NCBI GenBank assembly: GCA_018881555.1
Contig: JACAXG010000075.1
Span: forward strand, 1,432,830 to 1,496,829
Length of the DNA: 64,000 nucleotides
Source of the DNA: Amblyornis subalaris
Lineage: Eukaryota; Chordata; Aves; Passeriformes; Ptilonorhynchidae
Direction of reading: 5' to 3'
The notes beneath the pieces were generated by a model. It searched no databases and had not been told where the DNA came from. It saw nothing but the letters and a program-made list of their open reading frames with translations. This document shows, piece after piece, positions 11,474 through 31,281 of this stretch (position 1 is its first letter; each line of letters starts with the position of its first letter). The translations under genes and the position numbers were made by a program.

Positions 11474-12360
11474 GAGGGCCCTCGGGCTCTGCCGGGGCTG
11501 CGAGGGCCTGCAGGAGTTTGAAGCTCTTCCCGATTATCTTTTTTTAAAGTAGGAACTTTTTTTGGTATCCGACAGCTTTATCCCAGCCTTGTACTTGCTT
11601 GTATTATAACTGTGAATTTTGTAGATGTGTAGGGTATAAGTCACTGTAAAATGTGTGTAAATTTGTATTCCTTCATATAAATGTAGTCTCTTTTCTTCCT
11701 TGTATAATTGTTACAGCGGGGCTAAGCCTTGTTTTAAAAAAAAAACAAAACAAAAAAGCAAAAACTAAAATAATCCTTTTTTTGTTAATTTACTAAAGTC
11801 ATCAATTTGTATACGCTTCTTGTGAGGAGAATTTCACAACTTTTTAACTAAAGTAAATTATTAAACAGAATGGAAGATATGTATTTTCGTAGTCTGATAC
11901 GTTCCACCTAAAGTGTGTCTTTTAGAGAATACACTAGGTCTATATTTTGGTTTTAAATTTTAGATTTCTCTACTCAGAAATGAAATGTATGTGGAAGCAG
12001 AGATTTGAGTCTTGCTTTACACACCTCAATGTCGATTTTATGTTAATTAAAATACTATGCAGTATCTTATTTAGTTGTATTTTTTGTAACAATAATCGTC
12101 AAAAGTATTTAGCAAAAAAAGTGTGTTTTAAAAACTCCCACTCCCCAGAGCATCCGACAAAGCCATTCCCATCCCCTGTTCCAAATGATGGCATTTTATC
12201 CAGGCAGAACTGCCCTACTGAGATGTGTTTTCTGCTATTCCAATACCGATGGTGCTGCTAATACCTTTCAACACAAGTTCTTAAATTATTTTATGACTAT
12301 TTTCATTGACTATGTGGACCATGTGTATGTTCACCTCAATAAAACACATGAAAATTTTAT
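11474..12360 (+). other. PPM1D: PPM1D 3' untranslated region
   Basis: After the stop the sequence turns AU-rich, with blocks such as TGTATAATTG and repeated TGTAAAT/TGTAGATG motifs typical of a vertebrate 3'UTR. An A-rich run near 11738-11763 could misprime oligo-dT. The proposed end follows the AATAAA at 12339-12344. The resulting length of about 0.9 kb is similar to the roughly 1-kb 3'UTR of the mammalian gene. The exact cleavage site is not determined. Confidence 0.65.
12339..12344 (+). terminator. PPM1D: Likely PPM1D poly(A) signal AATAAA
   Basis: A canonical AATAAA in the context CCTCAATAAAACACATG is followed within 15-40 bp by a U/GU-rich stretch (TTTTATGGGGATGCTTTTT). That is the expected layout for cleavage and polyadenylation. 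Alternatives are ATTAAA at about 11859 upstream, and AATAAA at 12684 and 12885 downstream. Confidence 0.6.
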
Positions 12361-12884
12361 GGGGATGCTTTTTATTTTTTAATTCTATTTCAAGCTTAAG
12401 TTCTGTTATTTATTCAGATATGAAGTATGAATTTATTACAGCAAAATTCATATCTATTTGGTGGTCATGAAAAATCTGAATACTCTCCCCTTTCTCAGTG
12501 TGGCTTAGGAAACAAGACATCCCACACAGATTTATTATGGAACTGATCTTGGCACTTTATCCTGAATGTTTAGCTGTAGCAATACATAACTTCTAAAAAT
12601 TTTAATGGCAAAGTAAAAGGCCAGTATTTTATTCCAGTGGCCAGCGTGGTTATTTATAGAATCCAATTCTTTACTGCTGGAACAATAAAACATGGGTTGG
12701 AACCAGGCCTGCTATCTATATGTGTTACCATGGTTACAGAAATCCCAGGGGATTTTATTCCTGAAAATATTCTCTTTCATCCACGCTGGGAACACAGTGC
12801 TGTCTTAGGAGATGAAAGTAACAGCCTGTCCAAATTGGATCCTGTAAGAATTTATTTCTGTGGATGTGGGAATTAACTTCAGTT

Positions 12885-12890
12885 AATAAA
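12885..12890 (+). terminator. Possible distal PPM1D poly(A) signal AATAAA
   Basis: AATAAA in AGTTAATAAAGTTTTGCTGTG has a GU-rich downstream element immediately after it. If used, it would extend the PPM1D 3'UTR by about 550 bp. RNA evidence would be required to choose between this and the proximal signal. Confidence 0.3.
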
Positions 12891-13742
12891 GTTTTGCTGT
12901 GATGTTGAAATTCTACCCCAGATGGGAGGAAAGGCAACAGAGGCCACAACTGTGGGTTCTTACCTGGCAACAATCTTTGCAACAAACTAAGGTAATAATT
13001 ATATTTTCGTTTTACCTTCATGACATGGAACCTTTTAAAAGTGGGTATGATACCTTGGTTAGATGACTGACTGTACTGCTGCTTAGAAGGCAAATATGGA
13101 AAAGAAAAAAGACTGTAGCAAATTTCCCAAGTTTTTTGCTCTACACAGAAGCAAAATTTTAAGTTTTCACCAAATTCTGCCGCATTCAGAAATGTGTGCC
13201 TCTTTATCTGAAGTTTCCTCAGTTCTAGACTTGGGCTTCCCCACCTTTGGGTTTTTTTTACTTTTAGTAAATTAATCCAGATATAAAATTTTTCCCAGGA
13301 AAGCTGCTGGATGGTAGTCAGCATTAAACATCCAAAGTTTCTCTGCACTGGACATAAACTTACTTGCTCTTATAAACTGGCACCCCTTTACTCCTGGATA
13401 TACTTTGCCCACCTATTTATCATTTGACTTCTCTGAAATTAATATTCAAAGCCTGAGACAGGGAAGTGTGGGAATTTACACCTCTTAACAGCGGCTCCTT
13501 TGGTAAAATCAGAGTTACAACTTTTTCTTGCGAAATAAAGCTCTGCTATGTGCAAACCTGCTACTAGGTACTTCGTGAATGTTTGCTGGGTTACTCTAAA
13601 GTAATTGTTTAATTCTTTTGGTATGTGGATGATGATGTCACAGAAGTCAGGTGGATTCCCAGAGCAGGTCACCTGCTCCTGATGGAAACCTGACCGTGCC
13701 TGGGCCAGGGCGAGTGCGTCACCCTGAGGGACCTGTAAACAT

Positions 13743-14040
13743 AAATCACAGACTGGGCTGGGCTGGAAAAGAACTTAAAGGTCACCCAGTCCCACCCCCT
13801 GCCATGGGCAGGGACACCTTCCTCTACACCAGGTTGCTCCAAGCCCCGTCCAACCTGGCCTTGGACACTTCCAGGGGTAGGGCAGCCACAGCTTCTCCGA
13901 GCAACCTGTGCCAGGACCTCACTCCAAAGTCCTTTGTCTGAAGTCTCTCTCCATTTCTCTTGGAGCCCCTTTAGGCACCGGAAGATGCTCTAAGGCCCCC
14001 TCCTCAGCCGTTTCTCCAGCATCCCTCTGTTCGGGGTAGC
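13743..14040 (-). mobile_element. CR1 LINE 3' fragment, minus orientation
   Basis: Reading the plus strand gives the reverse complement of CR1. The 3' end is at the left (ATCACAGACTGGGCTGGGCT), followed by GAACTTAAAGGTCACCCAGT, the CCATGGGCAGGGACACC core, AGGTTGCTCCAAGCCCCGTC and CAACCTGGCCTTGGACACTT. It continues with a CTTGGAGCCCCTTTAGGCAC segment found further upstream in CR1. It is one of the two longest copies in the window and lies just outside the BCAS3 CpG island. Confidence 0.92.
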
Positions 14041-14440
14041 GCTGCCACAACATCAGGGCTCTGAGCGGCAGCAGCTCCTGCCCCTCACGAACCGGTGGCC
14101 GTGAGGGCTCCGGGCTGGAGACGATCCCCGCGGGTTCTCACCCTGTCGGGACTCTGCCTGCAGCATTCTGCTCGTTCCTCGCCTTTCTCTCGGCCCGCTC
14201 ACCCGTCCCGGCCGCGCCGAGCCTGTCCCGTTCTGAGGGACCCCTGAGGGACCGCCAGGGACCCCTCACGCTCCCGCCCCTCAGCGCGCGCCACAGACCG
14301 CGCCCTCCTCATTGCGTCACCCGCGCGTGCCCGCGCATGGGCGTGGCCTCTCCCCCGCCAATCCGGCGCGCGCGGCGCGCTCGGCCCGCGGCCCCGCCAA
14401 TCCCGCCCCACGCGCGCGGAGCCGGCCGGCGCGCGGCGGC

Positions 14441-14450
14441 TCTCGCGAGA
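14441..14450. promoter_or_regulatory. TCTCGCGAGA palindromic promoter element
   Basis: The ten bases match exactly the palindromic TCTCGCGAGA motif known from CpG-island promoters of vertebrate housekeeping genes. It is about 240 bp upstream of the proposed exon 1 donor and between CCAAT boxes, a typical setting. Confidence 0.7.
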
Positions 14451-14619
14451 TCCCCGATGTAAACAAAGCCGCGGGGCGCGGGGCGGGGGGGGCAGCGCCG
14501 CCCGCCGTTCGCCGCCTCGGCCGCGTCCCCTCGCGCCCCGCCCACCGCCGGGCAGCGCGGCCGCCGATCGGCTGGGAGCGGGGCGCGGCCCGCCCCCGGC
14601 GCGCTCTGATTGGCTGCGG

Positions 14620-14687
14620 GCGCGGTGCGTTGGGTGTCATTGCCCGGGGGGTCCCAAACAGTGTCAGTGGCGCCGGGAGCCCGGCAG
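14620..14687 (+). other. BCAS3: BCAS3 noncoding first exon (5' boundary unknown)
   Basis: A strong donor, CCCGGCAG|GTGAGG, places the 3' end of a 5'UTR exon at 14687. The start given is only a guess, set just downstream of the last CCAAT element, because transcription start sites cannot be read from sequence. Another possible donor, CTCCGCAG|GTGCCC near 15088, could serve longer first exons. The coding ATG is in the next exon. Confidence 0.5.
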
Positions 14688-18945
<4,258 letters not shown>

Positions 18946-19000
18946 GGAACAGTCGTACATGGAAAGTGTTGTTACCTTCCTCCAAGATGTTGTGCCACAG
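18946..19000 (+). CDS. BCAS3: BCAS3 exon 3
   Basis: This 55-bp exon lies between TTTTCCAG and the donor GTAGGT at 19001. Its first base completes the split Thr codon, then it reads EQSYMESVVTFLQDVVPQ and ends in phase 0. The peptide is the same as I recall for the human protein. It forms the link into the first blade of the beta-propeller. Confidence 0.95.
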
Positions 19001-22178
<3,178 letters not shown>

Positions 22179-23089
22179 TAATATTTTACCTTTTCCTGTT
22201 GGAGTGGAAAGAGCCAAGATTTCCCATCAATGTCATATGGTTTGTGTGTAATGTGCTTATCTTGAGATAATACTGAGCATAGCTCAAACACTTCAATTCA
22301 TGTACCTTCAGATTTGAGGGCTTTTTACACATTATTCCTGTTAAATACATGTTCAGACTCAAATTGGGAGCAGTGTTTGACGTTCGGGAATAGTTCTGCC
22401 CAAAAAGGACAGAAGGTTTTTTTTAACAGAAAGGAATATGGGTGGAAAAATATGAACAGGATTTGTTTGTCCCAGGAATTCAAGCATGACAGTATTAATA
22501 GTATTTTACAATCACATGTTTGTCATGTACATGATTTGCAATTTTAATTTTATTAAGGCCCTCTGTGTGCATATGGGTTTGATTTCATGCTGTCATCCCC
22601 ACCCCCTGGTTTGTGTTGCAGAGTGGTTTATGGGCACATGGTCTTGATTTGGGGAATTTCCCCCAAATTTCTTGGAAGTTGACTACAGTAGGTCATAAAG
22701 TTCTTGACTTAAAAAAGCAAAATTGCTCAAAACACCTTGTCCTTCAGAATAAAGCAGAGAGGATGGAGTTCTTTCCCTTTGTAAAATACATTGGTTTTTT
22801 AAGAAATATGTGGTTAGCTATGTAGAACGTGTTTATGTACCACTAGCTTAGAAAATCATGTTAATTTCTACAGCAAAAATTCAGTTAAATTGAGTTTCAG
22901 GAGTGTGGGAGAGCTTTTCTCCTCTTGGTTACATCTCATTAGCTGGAAATGAGGAAATAAAAAAGCTGCTGAGCTTTAGATTTGAAGGAATACTTGATAG
23001 AAATGGAGTGAGACCTTGTATACTTCACTAAATTTCTGTATTTTGTAACTGTTTCCTGAAATTTAGGAACTGTAACTGAAACTTGGGAA

Positions 23090-23205
23090 CATTTCGGCCG
23101 AAATACAGGGAATTGTCTCTCGCTGCGCGTTACACAAAGTCCCCACACGGTGGCGCTGGGACACCGGGCTAAGGGCGGCCGCCGCTGCAGCAGCGCAACC
23201 TCCTC
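23090..23205. promoter_or_regulatory. Intronic CpG-rich pocket with CTCF-like site
   Basis: About 115 bp carry more than ten CpGs within an AT-rich intron. CCACACGGTGGCGC at 23143-23156 agrees with the CTCF core CCASYAGRKGGCRS at 12 of 14 positions. A GGCGGCCGCC palindrome lies at 23174-23183, followed by GCTGCAGCAGCGC. The layout suggests a CTCF-bound insulator or a small orphan CpG island. It is inferred from motif match only. Confidence 0.35.
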
Positions 23206-23207
23206 AG

Positions 23208-23227
23208 TTAATTAATTAATTAATTAA
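23208..23227. repeat. (TTAA)5 microsatellite
   Basis: Five perfect TTAA units (20 bp) lie directly after the CpG-rich pocket. The run is self-complementary. TTAA is also the target of piggyBac-type transposons, but no element ends are seen. Confidence 0.9.
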
Positions 23228-23359
23228 GATACCCTGTGTAGCACATCGGCTTGAGCTAAAGAGTTCCTGTAAACCACCCTATTTTTTCCAGCTGAAATGT
23301 TTTTATCCAAATGGACGTGTGTTTTCTGAAAAAAAAGGTGTGCTGTGTTGCCATGGATG

Positions 23360-23421
23360 AATTTTTTTCCTTTTCCTTTTTCTTTCTGTCTTTTTCTTTT
23401 CTTTTTTTTCCCCTCCTCCTC
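23360..23421. repeat. Polypyrimidine tract
   Basis: About 60 bases on the plus strand are almost all C or T, made of TTTTCC and TTTCTT blocks ending in CCCCTCCTCCTCG. It is a simple-sequence tract inside a BCAS3 intron, far from any splice acceptor I can identify. Confidence 0.8.
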
Positions 23422-26095
23422 GTGTCTGAATGAGCCACAAGTTAGGCCTTGAAATACTTGATTTTGCCTTCTTTACAGTAGGACCATACGGGCAGATTGT
23501 CTTTTTTTTTCCCCGAATGTACTTCACTTCTTCATAATTTCTAGATTTTGAGAGTATTTACTATTTCAGTGAAAATAACAAAAAGTGAAGTTTCAAGACA
23601 GTTTCTGTTCAACTTTTGCAGAAGTATTTGTAACGAGTAGGGGGGCAGTGCAGTGAAATGGAGAAAATGCCAAATGTGGACATATTTTACCATCCACTTT
23701 AAGCATGTCAGCTGTAGAGATGTTGCATCACTTTGCCAGCCCTTCGTTTGTATATTCTGTGAAGTTCTGAGAGCACAGCCAGAGAGGTACAGCCTGGACC
23801 TGTGCGCTTTGTGTTAGTACAGTTTCAGTGTTGGAATGGTTCCTTGGTTAGTCAGATGTCCTTGGGGATTTTCACAGAATGGTAGTCTTTAACATCAGTT
23901 TTAAATATCTTTGTAGAGCAGGATTTGTATATCCAACATATTTGGAGGGAACATGAACTGGAGGGGGTTTTTCGTATTGTTGTTTCTCCTTTGCATTTTT
24001 TCCCTTACTTAGCCCGAGCACAATAAAATCTGGCAGTTATGTGATTGACTTAATATTTAAGAGCTTATTTGGCAACACTTTTTTGTGTCCTTTGGTATTA
24101 TACAAACCTTTCTTCTTGGCCTTGCTGAGTATTTAGCTTGTAATTAGGCAATGTTATTCCAGCTAAGGGGAAAAAAACCCCCTGCATTCTACAGTTTAAA
24201 AAGCTTTTAATCTGAAAAAGCAACAATCTGACATTTATGTGCAAATCTCCTCAGGAAGGCTATTATCTGTAGCATTGTGCTTTTTGATTCGTACAATTGG
24301 ACCTCTATTCAGCACTTAATAATGTGTTGCAGGCAGCGGAGTCCGTGTGTGAGTGATTATGAAGTGTTTATGACAGCTCCTAAGCCGACACTCCGGGTAA
24401 TGGTGTTACATTGACTTGCCCACACCTCGGCAGCCTTTCTCCAGGAGTGCGTGTCTCTTTGCAGTCTGAGTGCTTTCACATTAACATCTCCTTGGAGTAA
24501 GATCTTTGACTACACGAGTGTGACTTGCAAATGGAAGATACCATTAGGGCCGCTTCAAAGGCCTGGAATGGTGTTTGGAGTGGCGGGCGCTGGGCTGGGA
24601 GCGCAGCCTCTCGGCCCGTGTTGCATAAGGAGCGGAAGGTGTCCGTCCAAAGGGCTCTGCTTTGATCTCGGGTTTGAAATGGGGGTGGCGAGGTTAAAAG
24701 TGTTCTTAAAATATGCCTGGCTAAGTGGGGAGCAGTCTGGGAATACGCAAAAGTATGACTAGGAGTTCCTATTTGATAATGGTGCAGTGCAGCTTTGTGT
24801 TTTATTTGGAATTTGTTTTTCCCTTGCTCCCAGTTTCGTGTTGCAGATACAACTGGAACTGGTTTCTGCCTGATGTGGTTTCCAAGTATCTGTTCTGGAT
24901 GTTCCTGTTCAGGGAATGCATGTTGGCTGCTTTTGTGGCAGATAATTTTCTTTTTTTTCATTGTAGGCTGGTAGTTTCAGAAGTAGAAAAATCATCTTAA
25001 TTTAATGGTTCATGTTACAATTAAAAAAGAAACTTATCACATCCTAAGGTGCAGTCCTTCCTCTGTCCAGACCTCTGTCTAGAGGAAACCCCTGTTAAGG
25101 CTTGCATTAACCACTCAGAAAAGTGGAGTAATGACCTGACCCATTAACCCCGAAAAATGTCTGAGGACTTTACAAAACATCTATGCAAATCATTTTCTGA
25201 GGCTTTGGGTTTTTTACACTGAGGATGCACCAGTGTGCAAGAAATGCTGTGGCTTTACACAGCTTCTGTTTCCAATAGCACTGCCATCATGTCAAGTACT
25301 GGGTGCAATGTCATCCTCAATCCAGTTAGATTCTTGAGCATCTAAATTCTTGTCGTCTCTACATATTTACAGAGATTTGGTTTGAATGGAAAAGCAGACT
25401 GTGAATTTCTAAACTAAAGTGATGAAATTTGTCCGTTTGTTTCCAGTCCTTCCTTGCTCTCTCAGCAGCACCATGACTGGAAGTTGTCTTTAACCCAGTA
25501 TGACCATACACAGCAATATTTTGGTGGTGGTATCTGTCAATTGCTTATTGTCATTGATATCTATATCATGTTCAAAATGCACATCAGAATATTTAAAAGC
25601 AAACCTCCCTTTTTTAAAATACATTCCCCAGTTTCCTTTTCTAGAGTTGCACAGTAGTTCAAGCACTGAGTTCCAAACTCAATTTTGTTTCACTTTGGTG
25701 TATGTTTGACTTCTTTTATTTTTTTTTTCACCATGTGAAAACCATTTTCTCTGGTTGGAAACTATTAGTTATCCTTAGTGTGAACAAAACTTCCTTTGTT
25801 CAGCTCTTTTTTATGGGTGCAAACTGGTGTGCTCCAAACAATACAGCTCTGTCATCAAAAATTAACCAGTGCTCCAGACCTCGGGGCTGTCATATTTTAA
25901 GCAGTAGCTCAAGATGTCTTAAGTGGAGGAGAGAGCTCTTCTTCCTCTTTCAATCTGTCATTGGAAGAGGGCAATGAAGACTTCATTGGGGGCTGGGATT
26001 TGAATCCTTTGCTTCCAGCCTTCCATGTAGGTCTGGGAGTTGTGGTTGATAGCAGGTTTTGGGAAAGCTGAGATCTTCTACCAGACCAGCTTGGA

Positions 26096-26283
26096 GCCGT
26101 CATTTTGGATTCACTCTTTCCTGCAATGAGTACCTGGAGCTGCTTTTATAGCTTAATATCCAATTCTTGAAACCTGTTTGGAAGTATTCTTGGCTTTTGG
26201 AATGGGAAAGAAAAACTTTTAAGAGCTCTGAGAGCTGCCACGGGGACTTGCTACTTAGCTGGATGCAATCCAAAATGGCAGCC
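26096..26283. repeat. Inverted repeat with YY1-like cores
   Basis: The left arm GCCGTCATTTTGGATTC (26096-26112) is the reverse complement, at 14 of 17 positions, of CAATCCAAAATGGCAGC on the right (from 26266). The arms are separated by about 150 bp. Each arm holds a CCAAAATGGC/CCAAAATGAC core, close to the YY1 motif AANATGGCGGC, in opposite orientation. It could be the terminal inverted repeats of a decayed short DNA transposon or a pair of protein sites. No family is recognised. Confidence 0.5.
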
Positions 26284-29200
26284 ACAGCCTAGTTTTTCAC
26301 AGGTGCTTTTTGAAGAATTTAGAGCTCTGTTTTCAATTCATGAAGTCTATTTATATTTTGTCTGTGCATATGAGACTGTGGGGCTCGAGGGACTGGTAAT
26401 GGGATGTGGAGCCTTTTGCTGAGAGTTGCCAGCCCACATCTGACCCAGGCTGGCCGTTCTGCCCTCAGCCTCTGTTCCTTGTCCCACTTGAGTTCCTAGT
26501 GGGATAAGTGTCCCATTCACAGGGAAGATTGGCTGGCTCAGGAGTGAGATAAGGGCTGAAGTGGCAGGAAGATCAGGCCATACAATCTCTGTCCCCTGAA
26601 GATGGTGCTTTTCAGGCAGATTTGATCCGTGTGGCGTCAGCAATGGCAATAAATTTTATGTTGTCCATAGATAAATGAAGGGCATTAGCATTAACCACAG
26701 CTAATTCAGGATTTTACAAGACTGCAAATAATAGCAGCTTCTACTGGTGGTAGTGTTTAAAAGAAGTTCATTGTAATTCAAAGAAAATCTTTAACTCAAA
26801 GCCCTAATGCATTTTTCAGTGCCAAGCAACCCAAGGAACAACCAAGCTCTTACTAATTCATGGCAGACAACAACGTGCAATGCCTTCTGTGAGTTCCTGT
26901 CCCTACAGAACAACTAAGGATACACAACTTAAATCCTTTAAAAAAGCAGTTATTTGGTGAAACTGTGGTAGATTATGGCATCTTGTATTTTCATTACAAA
27001 GTCTTCAGTGGGGGTATCTCTTAAAATTTGCTCCTTTTTGGCTCCCAGGAGTCAGCAAGTGCTCAGCACATGAGTTGTGGAGGTGGCTGAAGGCGTCTGA
27101 ACCCTTCCATGATTTAGAATCCTACATGGACTGAGGAAAGGACCTGTTAACCTACAGTATTAAACACTTCAGTGGTCTTAAAACAGGAGCTAAATACCTG
27201 TAATCTCATCTTTGTCTCTGTTGAATCCTGTGGCTTTTGTTACTCCATTTAACCTTTCTTTCTGTAATTTCCCCCCAGTATAAAATAATAAATTATCTTT
27301 TAAATAATGAATATTAATTATTAAAAAGTTAGTGTGTTATATGCATGAGAAGAGCTGGGCTGGGAGTTCCATGCTAAGTGCTTCAGCACAAATAAACTTC
27401 ATTTGTATTTGGACATTTTAGGCTTTTCTTTGCAAGTCTCAAGTTTAAGCTCTACCAGGTCTTGGCATCCCAGGCTAAGTAAACATGCTCCTGGAGTTCA
27501 GGATATTTAAGAGCAGAACCTGAGTTAAGAAGGTTTGGCCTTCTTAGTGTATCCTACTTTGGGGACTGGAACTCTGTTTGAAGTAGATTGGAGTTAGGGC
27601 TGATGTGCTGGCACAGTTAAAAAGGAGAAGGAGGTGTCTGATTTGGGTTGGGATATTTTATAGGAATCGCTTCTTCCGTACCTTTGTTGTGCTGGTTCCT
27701 TTCCCTCTTGTTTTCATTCATAGCCAGAGATGTGCATACACGTGTGAAACTGTGTTTTCATGATTTGGGGGAAAAAATCTTTAATTGCCAATAATAATAG
27801 TTCCAAACCCTTATATTTTTCTCCTTTTCCATTTCCTCCTTTCCCTTTTCATAGAGCTGCTGTGTTCCTGTGGATAGAAAACGTGCTGCTGTCTTAATTT
27901 TTTAAATCTCTTTATTACTCTGTCTCTCTTTAATTTTCCTCATTTTCTGCTTAGCTGTGCTCTACATTTTTCCAAGCTGGTTTTTTTTTCTGGATCCAGA
28001 TGTTTTCATCTAGAGGCGCTTTTTTTTCACACTGCACTCCAAGCTCATGATCAGTTAAAAGCCATCATCAAACCTTTAGTGAGTTGATTTCTGATCATTA
28101 TTCCTGTGTCTTGTGTAGAATCTGGTCAAGAAGCTCTTCAGAGCTGTTCCTGTGGAAGAATTAAACTTGTTTTGCAAAAGCTGGAGTACTCCAGGGTTGT
28201 GTGTTCAGAGGGAAGAGGAGAATCTGCTGTGATTGGAACATCTGCCTAATAAAATAAGAGCAGGGTAGACTGAGGGATTAATTCTCATTTTGATTGCAGT
28301 TTGAAAACTGTTGTGTTCATCAGGGATAATTCTGATGGTGTCAGTGATGTTAATTGATAAACTGCTGGCTGTCTGCAGAGCTAAAATGGTTTAGGATGTT
28401 GTTTCCCCACATTTGTGTAGCTTGTGTGTAATTCCAGGCATAATAGGGAAAAGCAGGAAGTAGTTCTCTCTATTGTGTGCAGAATAGTGGGTTAGCTCTG
28501 TAGTAAATAATATTTTCAAAGTAATTTTATTTGTAATTGTGCTTCACTGGGGTGGGTTTCATTCTCCCACATGATCTGGGGCAGTGATAATAAATAACCA
28601 GGCCACATTGGATGTAAGCTGAGAGCCTGGAGTACTGTACTTGGGATTTGTTGGTCAAACAGTAGGAGTATTTTAACTTTTTGGACGTGTGAGCTGAAGT
28701 GCAGAAAGAAATGGAAACAGCCATAAAATGACATTTCCAAAAGTTCACTTGAATTTATAGTTTATTGATTCCTAAGAACCTTATTCCAAATCATGTTCTC
28801 TTCTGATATTGTAAGCTGCTTGTTTGGCAAAACTTTATGCCAACGTTGGCTATGTTCTGAGTCTCATTACATCTGTTTCAAGTTGTTGGTTATTTGGAAA
28901 TGAGCTTCATAAAGTTTGCCATTTTCCTGAAGTTTGACGTTCCATATCGGATCCATTACCAGGCGGTTATGAAAATACATTGAGTGACCATTGCAGGAAG
29001 TCTGGTAATTCATCTGAACTACTTCTGGTTTAATCTTTTCAACATTGCCATTGCTGACGCGCTTAAGTAGTTTGACCACCTATTTTTAAACGTGGTTTTC
29101 ACACCCGCTGAGTGTGAAATGAACCAACATACCAAACTCTCCCATCTTTTTCCACCCTTGTTTGCCACTCTTGATCTCCCCTGAGCTGGCATTTTTCTCA

Positions 29201-29444
29201 GGAGCATGTGAAATGTGGGATAAATGCTTGTGGCGCAGATTGCTTGAATTTTCGTGAATTTTAGTCAGCTTCAAGTCTTGCTTCTTCTAAAACATGTGTA
29301 GTCATCAATAGTTAATGCAAGGCTTCTAAGATCTATTCTCATTTAGAGAAATGGCAGTGGTGGGTTGGACAGAGTCTTACCAATGTACTTTCCTACAATG
29401 TCTTTCTACCTACCTTCTAACCTACTACATAAATGCATTTTTGA

Positions 29445-29609
<165 letters not shown>

Positions 29610-30459
29610 TAACTTCTTAAAAAAAGGCTGCTTTTCCACTCCAGTAAAAGTAACAAGACAATGGAATTTGTTTATTGGAGTGACACTACCTTCTGGTTTG
29701 TTGGGTTTCTCCTTATTTTATGTTAACTTTACTCGTGTTTGACCTTTTCAGTGGTTGAATTTGTATCATCCCTGGAGTGCAACTCCTCTCTGCCACTGCT
29801 TAAATACTGTTTTATGAAGTTCTAATCCAAGCTGCTTAATTTAACAGGATTCTTCCAGAAGTTGAGCTAACCCCCAGAAGAGCTTGCTGTGAAATTTCAG
29901 CAACTGTACAGAAACAAGGAGATCCTTTAAAAAAATTACCCTGTTCAGTCCAAACCCAACATAATTGTAGACTTCTGAAAGGTCCAAGAGCTGCTGGGGT
30001 CTAATTTAAATTGGTTGCCATGTTTTACTTCGTGGATGAAAAAAATGGATTTCTGCCAAGGTGTTTTTGGGGTTTATGCTGGATTACAATTTCTAGTAAT
30101 ATATTCTAAATTAATTAGTGAACTGAACAAATACAGCCTTAAAGCTAATGGTGTAAATTATTACAAACATAGTAAATTGTACTGATCTTGTTTGTTTCAA
30201 AGAAAGTAAATGGAGAAAGTTAAAGGTTTAATGGATACATTATATATTGTATTGGTGATTTCCTGAGCAGGGGAATATACGAAGTATATGTAGTTGTGTA
30301 ACTATGATAGGTTAAACTAACTTTAAGTAAAATACTTCCCAAGCATGTTGTTCCTTTTATTCCATTTACTGGAATGCTGCATAATTCCCAACGAGCTGCT
30401 CTTTTGCTATTATGTGTGTCATTGAGTAATGGATGTCTGTGCCCCTTCCTCTCTCAAAG

Positions 30460-30513
30460 GAAAAGAAAAAGAGAAAGAAAAGTGTAAATGGAAATGAAAA
30501 TGAAGTAAATTAA
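30460..30513. repeat. Purine-rich simple tract
   Basis: The plus strand is nearly all A and G over about 50 bp, with GAAAAAG and GGAAATGAAAATGAA units. It is a low-complexity tract without a repeat-family match. Confidence 0.7.
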
Positions 30514-31281
30514 TTGAAGAACCTGGAAGTTCTGTTTTTTCTGATATTAAAATAGTGGGGTTTGATTTTTCAATCAAGTAAATTACACTCATGAACTCCC
30601 TCAAGCAGTTACTGTCTTTCCGCCTCTAAATTCCATATATTTAGCATCTGACAATGATAGTTGTTACATTAGAAAACTATTCAAATTAGCTCATATTAAA
30701 TTAAACCAAACCTTTTAAAAACATGTTTTGGTCTCTTTTTACATGGCTTGGTTTAAATAAATCTTTGATTAAAAGTACATGAATGTATCATTGACCAGTA
30801 TCTGGAATCAGATAAAAGTAAAGCTGTAATAAGAGGCCTTAGATAACTAACACATGAGCTTTAATGATTCTGAGCAAAATAAAAGGAATTTGTAAAGGAG
30901 AAGCTGATTACCATCAGCAGGCTCAAACACTGTTTTACTGTAAAGCTGTAAAAAGGGAATTATTGAAAAGAGGAGTCTCTTGGTGGATGGATTTGGCACG
31001 TTCCTAGAAACAGATCTTAGTTGGTGATAAGCAGCTCATTCCCAGGTGTGAAAGGAAAGCTCATGGCTTTAACTTGGTGACTTTACAGTAGCAGAACTTA
31101 ATAGTTTGTCAACTCTTTTGTTCAAAAACTGTAGTCCTTTGATGTTAGCTCCTCTGCCCCATCGTGTGCTCCTCGGCATAACGAAGCCTTGTTTCAGGAG
31201 GGTTATTTCAGCAGGGCATTCCAGAGGAGCCTCCCCCAGTCTCCTTTAGCAGGTCCAGAGTGCTCCTTGCAGCAGCAACAT

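Larger units (their letters stand above)
12361..14199. other. Intergenic region between PPM1D and BCAS3
   Basis: The gap of about 1.8 kb separates two genes in tandem. The left part is AT-rich and may include extra PPM1D 3'UTR. A 197-codon minus-strand open frame at 12755-13348 resembles no known protein. A minus-strand CR1 fragment covers 13743-14040. From about 14050 the GC and CpG content climbs into the BCAS3 island. Confidence 0.7.
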
